DNA of 64,000 nt from Sporosarcina ureae DSM 2281 (GCF_000425545.1 NZ_AUDQ01000010.1:1-64000); one strand, 5' to 3'; counted from the stretch's first letter, positions 9,281 through 18,556 are shown. Notes: generated by a model from the letters alone, not told the origin. A program made the numbers and translations.

Positions 9281-10750
9281 TCAATGTTTGGTATAGTTCT
9301 CGACCATTTCATGCACTTCTTCTATATTACGTCTCTTATTGTCCCAACACTTCTGACTAAGATCAACAGGATATTCTTCAGGATTTAACGAACGCTGATA
9401 TTCCTCCCATAGTAGAGAAAGATTTCGTTGTGCAAATTCACGGATTTCATACACTGGAGGATTTTTATAAATAACGGTTCCATTCTGAATCACATGCTCG
9501 TGCAAGTTTACTGCTTCAAAATTCGTCACAAACTTTGAGATAAATGTATGCACAGGGTGGAACATTTTGAGGCGTTCTTCCTTTGTCGGATCCTCATCAT
9601 GCATCGTAATATAATCGCCTTCCGCTTTACCATTTTCGAGGTCAATAATTCGATAGAGCTTTTTACGGCCAGGTGTCGTTACTTTCTCTACGTTAGCTGA
9701 AATTTTAATCGTATCTTGCATTTCCCCATCATCGCTTTCAATGGAGACAATTTTATAGACAGCTCCAAGCGCCGGTTGATCATATGCCGTAATCAGCTTT
9801 GTTCCAATACCCCAAATGTCGACTTGAGCTCCTTGAGCTTTCAAGTTCAAAATCGTGTACTCATCCAAATCATTGGATACAACGATTTTCGCATCCGGGA
9901 AACCTGCTTCGTCTAGCATTCGGCGAGTTTCTTTTGACAAGAACGCAATATCTCCACTGTCCAAGCGTACACCGATGAAATTAATGCTGTCTCCAAGCTC
10001 TTTTGCTACTTTGATAGCTGTCGGAACGCCAATCTTTAATGTATTATACGTATCCACTAAGAAGACGCAGTCTTTGTGACGTTGTGCGTAAACTTTGAAT
10101 GCTGTGTACTCATCTTTATAGGCTTGAACAAACGAATGTGCATGCGTTCCAGAAACAGTTAGTCCGAAACGTTTTCCTGCACGTACGTTACTCGTGGACT
10201 CCACGCCACCAATGACCGCTGCACGCGCGCCCCAAACTGCGGCATCCATTTCGTGCGCGCGTCGGCTCCCGAATTCCATCACAATGTCATCTTTTACTAC
10301 TTGCTTGATACGGCTAGCTTTTGTGCTGATCAATGTCTGGTAGTTAACAATATTTAGCAATGCTGTTTCGATCAACTGCGCTTCAATCAGGTTCGCTTCA
10401 ATACGAATGATCGGTTCATTCGCGAAAACGAGTTCTCCTTCTTTCATGGAGTAAACGTCTCCAGTGAAACGGACGCCTTTCAAATAATCGAGGAAGTCAT
10501 TCGCAAACCCAAGCTCTTCTCGTAAATAATCTAGATCGCTTTCTGTGAATGAAAACTCCTCAAGATACTTCAGTACATGTTCAAGGCCAGCAAATATCGC
10601 ATAACCGTTACCGAATGGAATTTTTCTGAAATACACTTCAAATACGGCTTTCCGTTCATGAATGCCGTCCGCCCAATACGATTCGGCCATATTGATTTGA
10701 TATAGGTCTGTGTGTAACGCTAAGCTGTCGTCTTTGTATGATGAAGTCAT
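9281..10750 (-). CDS. pncB: Nicotinate phosphoribosyltransferase
   Basis: A 489-residue enzyme that makes nicotinate mononucleotide from nicotinate and PRPP, the entry step of NAD salvage. Family motifs include [15 protein letters not shown] at the N-terminus, [44 protein letters not shown] and [12 protein letters not shown]. The ATG at 10748-10750 is preceded by AAGGAG with good spacing. A longer frame to 10786 would begin inside the likely -10 box, so it is rejected. The gene is followed by nadE, a two-gene NAD salvage operon. Confidence 0.96.
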   Translation of the reverse strand: MTSSYKDDSLALHTDLYQINMAESYWADGIHERKAVFEVYFRKIPFGNGYAIFAGLEHVLKYLEEFSFTESDLDYLREELGFANDFLDYLKGVRFTGDVYSMKEGELVFANEPIIRIEANLIEAQLIETALLNIVNYQTLISTKASRIKQVVKDDIVMEFGSRRAHEMDAAVWGARAAVIGGVESTSNVRAGKRFGLTVSGTHAHSFVQAYKDEYTAFKVYAQRHKDCVFLVDTYNTLKIGVPTAIKVAKELGDSINFIGVRLDSGDIAFLSKETRRMLDEAGFPDAKIVVSNDLDEYTILNLKAQGAQVDIWGIGTKLITAYDQPALGAVYKIVSIESDDGEMQDTIKISANVEKVTTPGRKKLYRIIDLENGKAEGDYITMHDEDPTKEERLKMFHPVHTFISKFVTNFEAVNLHEHVIQNGTVIYKNPPVYEIREFAQRNLSLLWEEYQRSLNPEEYPVDLSQKCWDNKRRNIEEVHEMVENYTKH

Positions 10751-10784
10751 AGTCGTCTCCTTCTTCCGCTGCAATAATATTGTC

Positions 10785-10790
10785 ATTATA
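10785..10790 (-). promoter_or_regulatory. Likely pncB -10 box
   Basis: TATAAT lies on the minus strand 35 nt upstream of the pncB ATG. The nearest -35 candidate, TTGCTG, is 19 nt further upstream, so spacing is not ideal. Confidence 0.5.
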
Positions 10791-11018
10791 CACTATTTCC
10801 CCTATTTCTCAGCAAAGTAATCATTAACTGGTGAATCGATTTCAGAAATATAACTTTTCAAGGTTAGCAAAGAAAAGTTCATGAAAGAAATATGAACACG
10901 GAGGAAACGTGGATGGACGTTCTAAGCGGACCTTTTCCTTAGAGCGTAGCTCACCAAATATAGTGACATTGAACTATATTCTCCCAATGCTTTGATCTTT
11001 CTACTGCATCAAAAGAAA
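10791..11018. other. Non-coding interval with several small hairpins
   Basis: I find no gene here. The stretch contains three short inverted repeats: TCTAAG/CTTAGA near 10920-10943, AATATAGT/ACTATATT near 10957-10980, and TTTGAT/ATCAAA near 10991-11013. A nine-codon frame beginning at 10914 has a GGAGG site in front. Function is unknown. Confidence 0.4.
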
Positions 11019-11062
11019 GACAGAAGACAGATTCCGATTAATTTCGGAATTTGTTTTCTGTC
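11011..11062 (-). terminator. lutABC terminator (19-bp stem)
   Basis: A continuous 19-bp stem with two G-T pairs (11019-11037 with 11044-11062) and a six-base loop. On the minus strand it is followed by the T-rich tail TTTCTTTT. It lies about 80 nt after the lutC stop. Confidence 0.75.
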
Positions 11063-11140
11063 ACATATAATTATTCTCTGTGAAACTTGGTTCTGGTTTA
11101 GCTACCCACTTTCTAAACGAAAAGAGTCGTCACTTCATTT

Positions 11141-11857
11141 TTAACAATCTTCTATAACAATATACGTCGCTTTGACCGGGCCATGCACACCAATGACGAG
11201 GTTCATTTCGATGTCGGCGGAGTTACTTGGACCTGTGATGAAGTTGATGCAGGACGGGACTTGCTGGCCATTGTTTAATTTATCTCGAATCATATCTGAC
11301 GCTTGGGTAATTCTTGGGACTAGCGTGCTTTTAGGAATTAACGCAATATAATGCGTTGGGAGCAAGCTGACGGAACGACCTTTGTCTGCACTACTGAAGA
11401 GTACGACCGTGCCGGACTCTGCGAGGGTCATGTCGCTGAATGTGATACCGATATTCGCTTGTTCAGCCAATTCGATATTCTTCACTCCAATTGAAGGATC
11501 CCAGCTATTGACTTCAATCTGTTCTAACGGCCACTTTGTCTCTAGTAGGTCCGATAATTCATATTCCTCAAAACGTTCGTCTCTCCATAGAGATAGCGGT
11601 CCGCCACCGTAAGCTTTTACGACTTCATCCAGCACAACCGACAACGATTCTTTTGTCGTTTCCACGATATCTGTATGAATTCGCTCGCATTGTACACGTA
11701 ATACTTCGAGTAATTCATCTATTGAAGCATCCGCTAACACTGTGCGTTGAGGCTGATGTTTCCAGATCGGTTTTTCTACTTTCTCTTTGGGTTCTCGACC
11801 TAGTTGTGTCGCGATGGTTTGTAGAAATGTGGCGCGGTTTTGAATTGATCCTACCAT
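11141..11857 (-). CDS. lutC: L-lactate utilisation protein LutC (LUD domain)
   Basis: A 238-residue LUD-domain protein (formerly DUF162), third component of the LutABC complex that oxidises L-lactate to pyruvate. Motifs include IGITFSDMTLAESGTVVLFSS and INFITGPSNSADIEMNLVIGVHGP, both typical of LutC/YkgG. The start ATG lies 2 nt after the lutB stop. LutC is a non-haem, non-flavin subunit whose exact chemistry is not settled. It is the last gene of lutABC. Confidence 0.95.
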   Translation of the reverse strand: MVGSIQNRATFLQTIATQLGREPKEKVEKPIWKHQPQRTVLADASIDELLEVLRVQCERIHTDIVETTKESLSVVLDEVVKAYGGGPLSLWRDERFEEYELSDLLETKWPLEQIEVNSWDPSIGVKNIELAEQANIGITFSDMTLAESGTVVLFSSADKGRSVSLLPTHYIALIPKSTLVPRITQASDMIRDKLNNGQQVPSCINFITGPSNSADIEMNLVIGVHGPVKATYIVIEDC

Positions 11858-11859
11858 GC

Positions 11860-13281
11860 TTATTTGCCCCCTTCCTGATCATAGAACCAGTCACGGAAAC
11901 GCGTATTTCCGACAGCCGGGAACTCCCGTAAATCTGTCCAGTCTTTCAGTGGTCCCGGACCTTTTGAAATTCGGTCATTTTTCGTCAATGGTTTCATCGC
12001 AGTAGATGCTACCTTTGATCCCATAGAGTACAACGGATTGGAAGAAGCACCGATCCCAAATGCTTTCATTGCCAGTCTTTCGGAAATAGGTGATCGACCT
12101 TCTTCTTCCACAATAATGCGTCGATGTGTATGAAGTAGTTCGTGAAGAGGGATTTTCACCGGACAAGCATCCGTGCACGCTCCGCAAAGCGTGGAAGCAA
12201 AAGGCAACTCCTTGAAATCGTCGTAACCTCCAAGCAATGGCGATAGCACAGCACCGATCGGGCCTGAATAAATGGAGCCGTATGAGTGTCCGCCAATATG
12301 ACGATAAACAGGACACACGTTGACACACGCAGCACATCGGATACATTGCAACACCGACTGAAATTCTGTCCCTAAAATTTCAGAACGACCATTGTCGACG
12401 ATAACTAAATGAAATTCTTCAGGACCATCTACGTCCCCTTCATCTCTAGGACCTGTTAACGCCGTGACATAACTCGTCAATTTTTGACCTACTGCACTTC
12501 GTGTCAATAAGCTGACCAGTACTTCGAATTCTTCAAAGGAAGGTACTACCCGCTCCATCCCCATTACCGTAATTTGTGTTTTAGGCAACGCAGAGACTAG
12601 TCGTGCATTCCCTTCATTCGTCACGAGGCTAATTGAGCCCGTTTCAGCTATCGCAAAATTGCAGCCAGTAACACCTATGTCTGCATCCAAGAATTCTTGA
12701 CGCAGTTTTTCACGTGCATGCAAAGCTAATTCTTCAGGTTTAGAAGTATTTTGATAATCTAACTTCTGCTCAAAAACTTCACGAATTTGTTCTCTGTTTT
12801 TATGAAGTGCTGGTGCTACAATATGTGAGGGTGGATCATGATCATCTACTTGAAGGATATACTCGCCTAAGTCTGTCTCTATGACTTCGCATCCAGCTTC
12901 TTCTAGAACGGCATTTAGATTGATTTCTTCTGTTACCATGGATTTCGACTTCACTACTTTTTTGCCATCTTTTTTCTTGATGACATCCCGAACATAATCA
13001 CTCGCTTCTTCAGCTGTCTTCGCAAAAAACACATGACCACCACGTTGTGCAACATTTTCACTTAGCTGATATAAATAGTAATCCAAGTTTTCAAGAACAT
13101 GCTGACGAATTTCTTCTCCGTGTGAACGCCATTCTTCCCAACTACCTAACTCTTCTGCAGCGTCTAGTCTTCTGCCATGCAAACGTTCTTGTGCACTCGC
13201 CACTGCCTGTCTCATGAAATCATCTGAAATATTATCCTTTGTTCGATCTGTAAAGTTTTTCTTGCTGAACTTCATCGCCAT
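11860..13281 (-). CDS. lutB: L-lactate utilisation iron-sulfur protein LutB
   Basis: A 473-residue protein with an N-terminal LUD domain (about 60-290), a ferredoxin-like region with two 4Fe-4S motifs ([19 protein letters not shown] and [13 protein letters not shown]) and a C-terminal DUF3390-type tail. It transfers electrons from L-lactate with LutA and LutC. The ATG at 13279-13281 is preferred because GAGGTG lies 6 nt upstream; the annotated frame can be extended to GTG at 13290. It is 25 nt downstream of lutA. Confidence 0.95.
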   Translation of the reverse strand: MAMKFSKKNFTDRTKDNISDDFMRQAVASAQERLHGRRLDAAEELGSWEEWRSHGEEIRQHVLENLDYYLYQLSENVAQRGGHVFFAKTAEEASDYVRDVIKKKDGKKVVKSKSMVTEEINLNAVLEEAGCEVIETDLGEYILQVDDHDPPSHIVAPALHKNREQIREVFEQKLDYQNTSKPEELALHAREKLRQEFLDADIGVTGCNFAIAETGSISLVTNEGNARLVSALPKTQITVMGMERVVPSFEEFEVLVSLLTRSAVGQKLTSYVTALTGPRDEGDVDGPEEFHLVIVDNGRSEILGTEFQSVLQCIRCAACVNVCPVYRHIGGHSYGSIYSGPIGAVLSPLLGGYDDFKELPFASTLCGACTDACPVKIPLHELLHTHRRIIVEEEGRSPISERLAMKAFGIGASSNPLYSMGSKVASTAMKPLTKNDRISKGPGPLKDWTDLREFPAVGNTRFRDWFYDQEGGK

Positions 13282-13305
13282 TGCTATCACCTCACTTTTT
13301 TTAAT

Positions 13306-14025
13306 TTACTCGTGATTATTCAATACTTGTGCGATATGCATAACCCTGATCGGCTTGCCCATACGCTCTGCACGCCCTCCAATATTCATGAGGCAACCAC
13401 AGTCCGCCCCAATTAAATAATCTGCCTCTGTCGCCATGGCACTATCGACCTTCTCATCTACCATCTGTTCAGAGATATCTCCCATCTTAACGGAGAATGT
13501 TCCGCCAAATCCGCAGCAATTATGCGCATTGGGTAAAGGGATCATTTCCAGTCCTTCCACTTGATTCAAAAGCTTTCTCGGTTCTGCACTAGCGCCTAGT
13601 AATCTCGTCATATGGCAAGACGGATGATACGTCGCTTTTCCTTTCAATTTTGCTCCTACGTTTTCCACTTGCAATACATTCACAAGGAACTGAGTGAACT
13701 CATACGTTTTATCTGCCAGCTCCTGTGCTCTTTGTAACCAATTGTGATCATCTTTGAATACATCAGGATACAATTTAAACATGGTCGCACAAGATCCTGA
13801 AGGTGTGACAACATACTCCGCATTTTCAAATGTCTTAATCATATTCTTCATTGCTGATTTTGAATTTTCTACGTAACCGCTGTTATAAGCAGGCTGTCCA
13901 CAGCATACTTGTCCTTTTGGAAACGATAATTCACAGCCTTGTCTCTCTAATACTTCAACCATGTCTTTACCGGCTTCTGCATAGAACATGTCAACAAGAC
14001 ACGTTATAAATAAGCTTACTTTCAT
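13306..14025 (-). CDS. lutA: L-lactate utilisation protein LutA (CCG domains)
   Basis: A 239-residue protein with two cysteine-rich CCG domains as found in heterodisulfide reductase subunit B and glycolate oxidase GlpC. The first has [11 protein letters not shown] and the second has [11 protein letters not shown] with [13 protein letters not shown]. It is the first gene of lutABC and has an AAGGAG site in front. Promoter and palindromes lie at 14068-14129, and lutR is encoded upstream on the same strand. Confidence 0.95.
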   Translation of the reverse strand: MKVSLFITCLVDMFYAEAGKDMVEVLERQGCELSFPKGQVCCGQPAYNSGYVENSKSAMKNMIKTFENAEYVVTPSGSCATMFKLYPDVFKDDHNWLQRAQELADKTYEFTQFLVNVLQVENVGAKLKGKATYHPSCHMTRLLGASAEPRKLLNQVEGLEMIPLPNAHNCCGFGGTFSVKMGDISEQMVDEKVDSAMATEADYLIGADCGCLMNIGGRAERMGKPIRVMHIAQVLNNHE

Positions 14026-14067
14026 CTCACTTCACTCCTTCACTAGGACCCCCCGCGCAATCGACAG

Positions 14068-14080
14068 GTCATCAGATGAC
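14068..14080. promoter_or_regulatory. Palindromic operator, probable LutR site
   Basis: GTCATCAGATGAC is a perfect 6-1-6 palindrome, placed at about the expected transcription start of lutABC. LutR is a FadR-family GntR regulator, and such regulators bind short palindromes of this kind. Binding here is inferred. Confidence 0.65.
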
Positions 14081-14088
14081 TAACATTT

Positions 14089-14129
14089 TACATAGCATAC
14101 TACAATGCTCTGTCAATTGACAGAGCATT
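14089..14129 (-). promoter_or_regulatory. lutABC promoter embedded in a 26-bp palindrome
   Basis: A perfect, loopless 26-bp inverted repeat spans 14104-14129 (half-site AATGCTCTGTCAA). Its second half supplies a consensus -35, TTGACA (14111-14116, minus strand). A weak -10, TATGTA (14089-14094), follows after 16 nt. The palindrome could be a second operator. Confidence 0.6.
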
Positions 14130-14143
14130 CATATATTTGGCTA

Positions 14144-14177
14144 TAAAAAAATTCACTCAAAATAAAATGAGTGAATA
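14144..14177 (-). terminator. lutR terminator
   Basis: The stem ATTCACTCA / TGAGTGAAT (14151-14176) is followed on the minus strand by a T-run. It begins just past the lutR stop and insulates lutR from lutABC. Confidence 0.85.
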
Positions 14178-14180
14178 ATA

Positions 14181-14903
14181 TTATTCTTTTACTGACTTCC
14201 AATGATTTATTAGAACAGACTCCACATTCAGAAGATGGGCTTGCATAGTACTTGATGCAATTTCTGGTTGCTGTGATTTAATCGCTAAAAATATGGCCTC
14301 ATGCTCATCATGCAAACGCTCTACTGTCGCAGTCTCCGAATATAGGCAAATACGACGCGTCTCTCTCATCGATTCACTCATCAGTCCCGCAACTTGGCTC
14401 AACAAGTTTACCAACAACGGATTTTTTGTTGCTTCTGCGATTGCAAAATGAAAGTCCAAATCCGCTTTTTCACCTAGCAAAATATCCCCGGCATGCTTTT
14501 TCATTTCATTGAGTGCTGTTTTCATCTTTTCCAAATCGTATAGTGTACGGGATTCTGCTGCATTCGCAGCGGCTCCGGTCTCAACTATTTTCCTCACAGC
14601 TAATAAATATTGAATATCCTGTTGATTCATGAGCATGGCACTCTGTAACGGGAAGATCATATCGACGGGTGAGAATTCCTTGACATAAGTCCCCTCTCCC
14701 TGTCGCATTTCAATAAGCCCTCTAGCACGTAATGTTGATAAGGCCTCGCGAATTGTTGATCTGCCAACAGTAAAGTTTTCAGCCAGCTGCTGCACAGAAT
14801 CCAATTTATCACCTGGCTTTAACTCTCCGGACTGAATGGAATCCAATAAACTATCCGCCACTTCTTCATATATTTTCTTCGGTTTAATTTGCTTATATTT
14901 CAT
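14181..14903 (-). CDS. lutR: GntR/FadR-family regulator LutR
   Basis: A 240-residue repressor. The N-terminal winged helix-turn-helix has IYEEVADSLLDSIQSGELKPGDKL and VGRSTIREALSTLRARGLIEMRQGEGTYV. The C-terminal FCD domain has DLDFHFAIAEATKNPLL and the acidic/His metal site LHDEHEAIF. It resembles B. subtilis LutR, which represses lutABC and is relieved by L-lactate. The ATG at 14901-14903 has GGAG 8 nt upstream; a GTG at 14912 overlaps the ogt stop (GTGA) but lacks a spaced ribosome site. It probably belongs to the SMR-SMR-ogt-lutR transcript. Confidence 0.9.
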   Translation of the reverse strand: MKYKQIKPKKIYEEVADSLLDSIQSGELKPGDKLDSVQQLAENFTVGRSTIREALSTLRARGLIEMRQGEGTYVKEFSPVDMIFPLQSAMLMNQQDIQYLLAVRKIVETGAAANAAESRTLYDLEKMKTALNEMKKHAGDILLGEKADLDFHFAIAEATKNPLLVNLLSQVAGLMSESMRETRRICLYSETATVERLHDEHEAIFLAIKSQQPEIASSTMQAHLLNVESVLINHWKSVKE

Positions 14904-14908
14904 GTTGC

Positions 14909-15436
14909 TCACTCCGTCCTATCACTTATCAAGCGCGATTTCTCCAGTTGTAGCAGGTTCCTTTTATGCTCTTTCCCATCTCGATAGCCTGACAATCCTC
15001 CACTTTTTGCAATCACACGGTGACAAGGCACCACGATCAATACAGGATTCTTGCCTATTGCAGATGCTACAGCGCGAACAGCTGATGCTTTCCCTATTTG
15101 TTCTGCAATTTCTGAATAGGTTACGACTTCACCATAGGGTATTCTGTGTAGCATTTCCCATACTTGCAGTTGAAATGGTGTCCCCTTTAAATCAAGAGAC
15201 AGCGCTAAAAGATCGTTAGTCCTCCCCGAAAAATACCCTTTGAGCTGATTGCTATAGACTTCAAGCTTTGCTTCGTCTTCCTTTACTCCTTCATTATCAA
15301 ATCGCTTAGCCCAATCCTTCAGTTGTTCTAAACTATTTTCGGCTAGCCCCACGTAGCAAAGTCCCTTTTCTGTAGCAGCTAGTATTACTGACCACCCGTC
15401 GAAATTAAATCGTGTCCAATAAACCAGTGTGTCCAC
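14909..15436 (-). CDS. ogt: Methylated-DNA-protein cysteine methyltransferase
   Basis: A 175-residue suicide enzyme that removes O6-alkyl groups from guanine. The acceptor cysteine is in PCHRV, preceded by VWEMLHRIPYGEVVTYSEIA and the helix-turn-helix arginine-finger region SAVRAVASAIGKNP. There is no Ada N-terminal regulatory domain. The called start is GTG at 15434-15436, whose ribosome site is unusually close, so the exact start is uncertain. The stop overlaps the GTG codon upstream of lutR. Confidence 0.93.
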   Translation of the reverse strand: MDTLVYWTRFNFDGWSVILAATEKGLCYVGLAENSLEQLKDWAKRFDNEGVKEDEAKLEVYSNQLKGYFSGRTNDLLALSLDLKGTPFQLQVWEMLHRIPYGEVVTYSEIAEQIGKASAVRAVASAIGKNPVLIVVPCHRVIAKSGGLSGYRDGKEHKRNLLQLEKSRLISDRTE

Positions 15437-15441
15437 TCCCT

Positions 15442-15756
15442 TTATCCGAATAATTTTAAGCCAACAGCACCGAGAATAATGAGCGATAAAAAGAAAAGGC
15501 GTTTGACGCTAGCAGATTCTTTGAATATTAATATCCCCATCAATACAGCTCCAGCTGCTCCTAAACCGGTCCATACTGCGTAGGCTGTACTCATCTGAAT
15601 TTCACGCATAGCAAGAGACAGGAAAACAAAGCCGAAACCAAATATCCCGACAATGAGTAACAATCTTTTAATAGAACGTTTTTGTAAATAGTAATTGATG
15701 CTTACCACACCAAAAATCTCGCCGAGACTGGCAATAGCCAAGTACACCCAAGCCAT
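15442..15756 (-). CDS. SMR efflux subunit, second of a pair
   Basis: A 104-residue four-helix small multidrug resistance protein. Glu13 in the first helix (MAWVYLAIASLGEIFG) is the expected proton/substrate carboxylate. The partner gene at 15759-16094 is also SMR, and paired SMR genes (YkkCD, EbrAB) form heterodimers. Substrate cannot be told from sequence; candidates are quaternary cations or guanidine-type compounds. No ykkC-type guanidine riboswitch was recognised upstream of the pair. Confidence 0.88.
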   Translation of the reverse strand: MAWVYLAIASLGEIFGVVSINYYLQKRSIKRLLLIVGIFGFGFVFLSLAMREIQMSTAYAVWTGLGAAGAVLMGILIFKESASVKRLFFLSLIILGAVGLKLFG

Positions 15757-15758
15757 CG

Positions 15759-16094
15759 TCAGCCACCTCCTTCAGTATCTACTTGTTCATCTGTAGTCAA
15801 CTTGATGCCAACTACCCCGATGACAATTAATCCGATAAAGGTCAGCGTAACCCATGTGAAACCTGCTTGAAAGACGAATATATCCACCAAAAGGATTGCC
15901 GCGGCTCCCGACCCGGTAAAGACTGCATACACCGTGCCTGAAGGTAATTTTTCGCATGCCTTGATAATGAAATAAAAGCTTAATACAATGGCCACACCTG
16001 TTCCAGTCCATTGAATTGCCGTTACAGAGTAACGTAGACCGACTACCCAGAAAATCTCTATAACAGCCGCTAGGGCGACATAACTCCAAGCCAA
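15759..16094 (-). CDS. SMR efflux subunit, first of a pair
   Basis: A 111-residue SMR protein with four predicted membrane helices, Glu13 in helix 1 (MAWSYVALAAVIEIFW) and a charged C-terminal extension. It lies 2 nt upstream of the second SMR gene and is first in the series SMR-SMR-ogt-lutR. The promoter must lie between 16094 and the divergent S-box leader of metI. Heterodimeric pumping is inferred from the pairing. Confidence 0.88.
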   Translation of the reverse strand: MAWSYVALAAVIEIFWVVGLRYSVTAIQWTGTGVAIVLSFYFIIKACEKLPSGTVYAVFTGSGAAAILLVDIFVFQAGFTWVTLTFIGLIVIGVVGIKLTTDEQVDTEGGG

Positions 16095-16251
16095 AATAAA
16101 TATCTCCTTTCTGTCATGAATAGCTCTATAAGTATAGCAAATCTTTTGCTATAACAAAAAATCAGCCGATGACGATAAAAGGAAGCTTGCTTCTAGTATA
16201 TCCGCATGATAGAATAAATCCGTCAACAGTTTTTCCTATATTGTGAATATT

Positions 16252-16350
16252 CTTATCGAGAGAGACGGAGGGATAGGCCCAGCGATGTCTCAGCAACCAG
16301 CCTCAGGCACGGTGCTAATTCCAAGGGTGACACCACCTTGAAGATGAGAA
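16252..16350 (+). promoter_or_regulatory. SAM-I (S-box) riboswitch
   Basis: Canonical S-box elements appear in order: CTTATCGAGAGAG, GGAGGGATAGGCCC, GATGTCTCAGCAACC, CACGGTGCTAATTCCAA and AAGATGAGAA closing P1 with CTTATC. It precedes metI and should switch transcription off when S-adenosylmethionine is abundant. Confidence 0.97.
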
Positions 16351-16369
16351 TACTGTATACACTTGTATG

Positions 16370-16408
16370 TTCGAGGGCCTATTCGAAAAGAAGAGGTTCT
16401 TTTTTATT
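16370..16408 (+). terminator. S-box expression-platform terminator
   Basis: AGGGCCT pairs with AGGTTCT through G-T pairs, and TTTTTT follows (16400-16405). It lies between the SAM aptamer and the metI start. Confidence 0.65.
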
Positions 16409-16430
16409 TTGCTGGGGGGGATGGATAATC

Positions 16431-17561
16431 ATGACAAACAATGGATTAGAAACCAGATTAGTACAACTCGGGAACCACAGTGATGAGAAAACCGGAGCAG
16501 TCAATACGCCTATTTACTTGTCTACAGCGTACCACCATGAAGGTCTAGGGAAATCGACGGGATATGATTACACACGAACAAAAAATCCTACGCGTTCTAT
16601 CTTAGAGGATGGTATCGCAAACTTGGAATCCGGTGATCAAGGATTTGCGTGCAGTTCCGGAATGGCAGCCATTCAACTGATTTTATCCTTATTTAAGACA
16701 GGTTCAGAACTACTGGCACCTGAAGACTTATATGGCGGCACCTATCGTTTATTTAATCAATATGAAGAGACGTACAATGTTAAGACGCGATACTTATCGT
16801 TCGATGATGTTTCAGAAGTCGAGCAAGCGATTACTGATCGCACAAAAGCAATCTTCTTAGAAACGCCAACAAATCCATTAATGCAAAATATAGCAATTAG
16901 GACGTATGCTGAATTGGCGAAAAAGCATGGCTTATTGCTAATTGTCGATAATACATTCCTAACACCCTATTTCCAGCGACCTATTGAAGAAGGCGCAGAT
17001 ATCGTCATTCATAGCGCAACGAAATATATCGGTGGACATAATGACGTACTAGCAGGTTTAGTCGTCGCAAAGGGTGAGGAATTATGCGAACGTCTATTTA
17101 CTAACCATAATGCGATTGGCGCTACATTGTCCCCTCTTGATTCATGGCTTGTCGTACGTGGTCTGAAAACATTACATTTACGCATGAAACAGCATGACGC
17201 AAATGCAAAAGCGATGGTATCTTATTTAGAACAAGAACCTCTCATTGTCGACGTGCTCTACGCTGGAATCGGTGGTATGTTGTCATTCCGAGTACAGAAT
17301 AGTGAATGGGTAGGACCATTCCTTGAAAACATGAACCTCATTTCATTCGCCGAGAGTTTGGGCGGTGTGGAAAGCTTCATCACGTATCCGACTACACAGA
17401 CGCATATGGATATCCCATTAGAAGAACGTAATCGCCGTGGGGTGGATGATCGTCTGCTACGTTTCTCGGTCGGCGTAGAAGATGTAGAAGATTTAATTGC
17501 TGATGTGAAACAAGCGCTTTATGCTGCAAAGGAAGTAGTAGAAGGCGTAAAAGTTCAATAA
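16431..17561 (+). CDS. metI: Cystathionine gamma-synthase / O-acetylhomoserine thiolyase MetI
   Basis: A 376-residue PLP enzyme of the Cys/Met metabolism family. It matches B. subtilis MetI along its length: YLSTAYHHEGLGKSTGYDYTRTKNPTR, FACSSGMAAIQ, the PLP lysine motif IHSATKYIGGHNDVLAG and SLGGVESFITYP. It builds cystathionine, or homocysteine directly, from an acyl-homoserine. The start is ATG at 16431. Frames further upstream run through the riboswitch and are not coding. Bacillus usually pairs metI with metC; no metC follows here. Confidence 0.95.
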   Translation: MTNNGLETRLVQLGNHSDEKTGAVNTPIYLSTAYHHEGLGKSTGYDYTRTKNPTRSILEDGIANLESGDQGFACSSGMAAIQLILSLFKTGSELLAPEDLYGGTYRLFNQYEETYNVKTRYLSFDDVSEVEQAITDRTKAIFLETPTNPLMQNIAIRTYAELAKKHGLLLIVDNTFLTPYFQRPIEEGADIVIHSATKYIGGHNDVLAGLVVAKGEELCERLFTNHNAIGATLSPLDSWLVVRGLKTLHLRMKQHDANAKAMVSYLEQEPLIVDVLYAGIGGMLSFRVQNSEWVGPFLENMNLISFAESLGGVESFITYPTTQTHMDIPLEERNRRGVDDRLLRFSVGVEDVEDLIADVKQALYAAKEVVEGVKVQ

Positions 17562-17574
17562 TATGAAACAGCAC

Positions 17575-17618
17575 AACTCGAACCGTCAGTACAACCCTGA
17601 CAGTTCGAGTTTTTTTAC
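17575..17618 (+). terminator. metI terminator
   Basis: The stem AACTCGAAC / GTTCGAGTT, with an inner CGTCAG/CTGACA extension, is followed by a T-run. It is 14 nt after the metI stop. Confidence 0.9.
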
Positions 17619-17663
17619 AATCAAAACAAAAGCTATTCCCTTCAATAGTTAGACGTTAAAGTA

Positions 17664-17669
17664 TATAAT
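17664..17669 (+). promoter_or_regulatory. Likely -10 box of the SDR gene
   Basis: Perfect TATAAT lies 43 nt upstream of the TTG start. The -35 at 17-nt spacing (TTCAAT) is weak. Confidence 0.5.
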
Positions 17670-17706
17670 GATATAAGAACGCAAGAATAAATTGGAGGCG
17701 ATTTTG

Positions 17707-18468
17707 TTGAAACGATTAGAAAACAAAGTAGCAGTAGTAACTGGCGCAGGGTCTGGAATTGGCCGAGAAATTGCCGAACTATATGCGCGTGAAGGTGCAA
17801 AACTCATCATCGCAGATATGAATATGGAAGGTGCAGAAGAAACTGTCCAGACAATCAAAAATGCTGGCGGTGAAGCGCTAGCAGTTAAAACCAACGTAAC
17901 AGTTGAGGAAGACATACAAAAAATGATTGATACAGCAGTCGAGCAATTCGGTACACTTGATATTCTAGTGAACAATGCCGGTATTATGGACAATATGTAC
18001 TCTGCGGCTACAGTGCCGGATGAAGTATGGGATAAAGTATTAGCAATCAACACAACAGGTGTGATGCGTGCAACTCGTAAAGCATTAGCTATCTTCGAAG
18101 AGAAAAAAGCAGGTGTTATTGTCAACATGGCTTCTATTTCAGCGGTAACAGGTGGTCGGGGCGGACTGGCCTACACTGCATCAAAACACGCCGTTGCAGG
18201 GATGACAAAAAGCGTTGCTTCTCAATACGGTCCGTTAAACATCCGCTGTAACGCAATTGCCCCAGCACAAATCCCAACTAATATTACAAACAGCTTGACT
18301 CAACCAGATGCATTCGGCATGAAGCAAGCACTAAGAGGCGTAAACATGATGAGCCGTCCTGGAACAAAGGAAGAAATCGCAAACATTGCGCTATTCCTTG
18401 CATCAGATGAATCCTCTTATGTTAACGGTGTCATCATGGAAGCTGACAATGGATGGTCTGCATATTGA
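17707..18468 (+). CDS. Short-chain dehydrogenase/reductase
   Basis: A 253-residue classical SDR. The NAD(P) site is VTGAGSGIGREIAE, NNAG is present, and the catalytic Ser-Tyr-Lys triad appears as MASISAV and YTASKHAV. ADMNMEG after beta-2 has an Asp at the site that usually favours NAD(H). The C-terminus has ASDESSYVNGVIMEADNGW. I chose TTG at 17707 because GGAGG (17694-17698) sits 8 nt upstream; earlier in-frame TTG codons overlap that site. It is monocistronic, ending at a strong terminator. Substrate unknown. Confidence 0.92.
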   Translation: MKRLENKVAVVTGAGSGIGREIAELYAREGAKLIIADMNMEGAEETVQTIKNAGGEALAVKTNVTVEEDIQKMIDTAVEQFGTLDILVNNAGIMDNMYSAATVPDEVWDKVLAINTTGVMRATRKALAIFEEKKAGVIVNMASISAVTGGRGGLAYTASKHAVAGMTKSVASQYGPLNIRCNAIAPAQIPTNITNSLTQPDAFGMKQALRGVNMMSRPGTKEEIANIALFLASDESSYVNGVIMEADNGWSAY

Positions 18469-18516
18469 GATTTAATCTCTCGTAGAAATAAGACTTGGAA
18501 ATATTTGATTACATCC

Positions 18517-18556
18517 ATACAAAAAAGCATCCAAAATTTTGGATGCTTTTTTGTAT
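18517..18556. terminator. Bidirectional terminator, 40-bp perfect palindrome
   Basis: The first half ATACAAAAAAGCATCCAAAA is repeated exactly inverted. A-runs on one side and T-runs on the other make it work for both the SDR gene (+) and the convergent small gene at 18556-18738 (-). Confidence 0.92.

Noticed and set aside
16095-16180. Possible ykkC-type guanidine riboswitch before the SMR pair
   Set aside because: The conserved ykkC motifs were not found; only a small TATAGCAAA/TTTGCTATA hairpin is present.
16338-16430. N-terminal extension of MetI through the S-box leader
   Set aside because: It would translate the riboswitch and its terminator; the family N-terminus and a G-rich ribosome site support ATG 16431.
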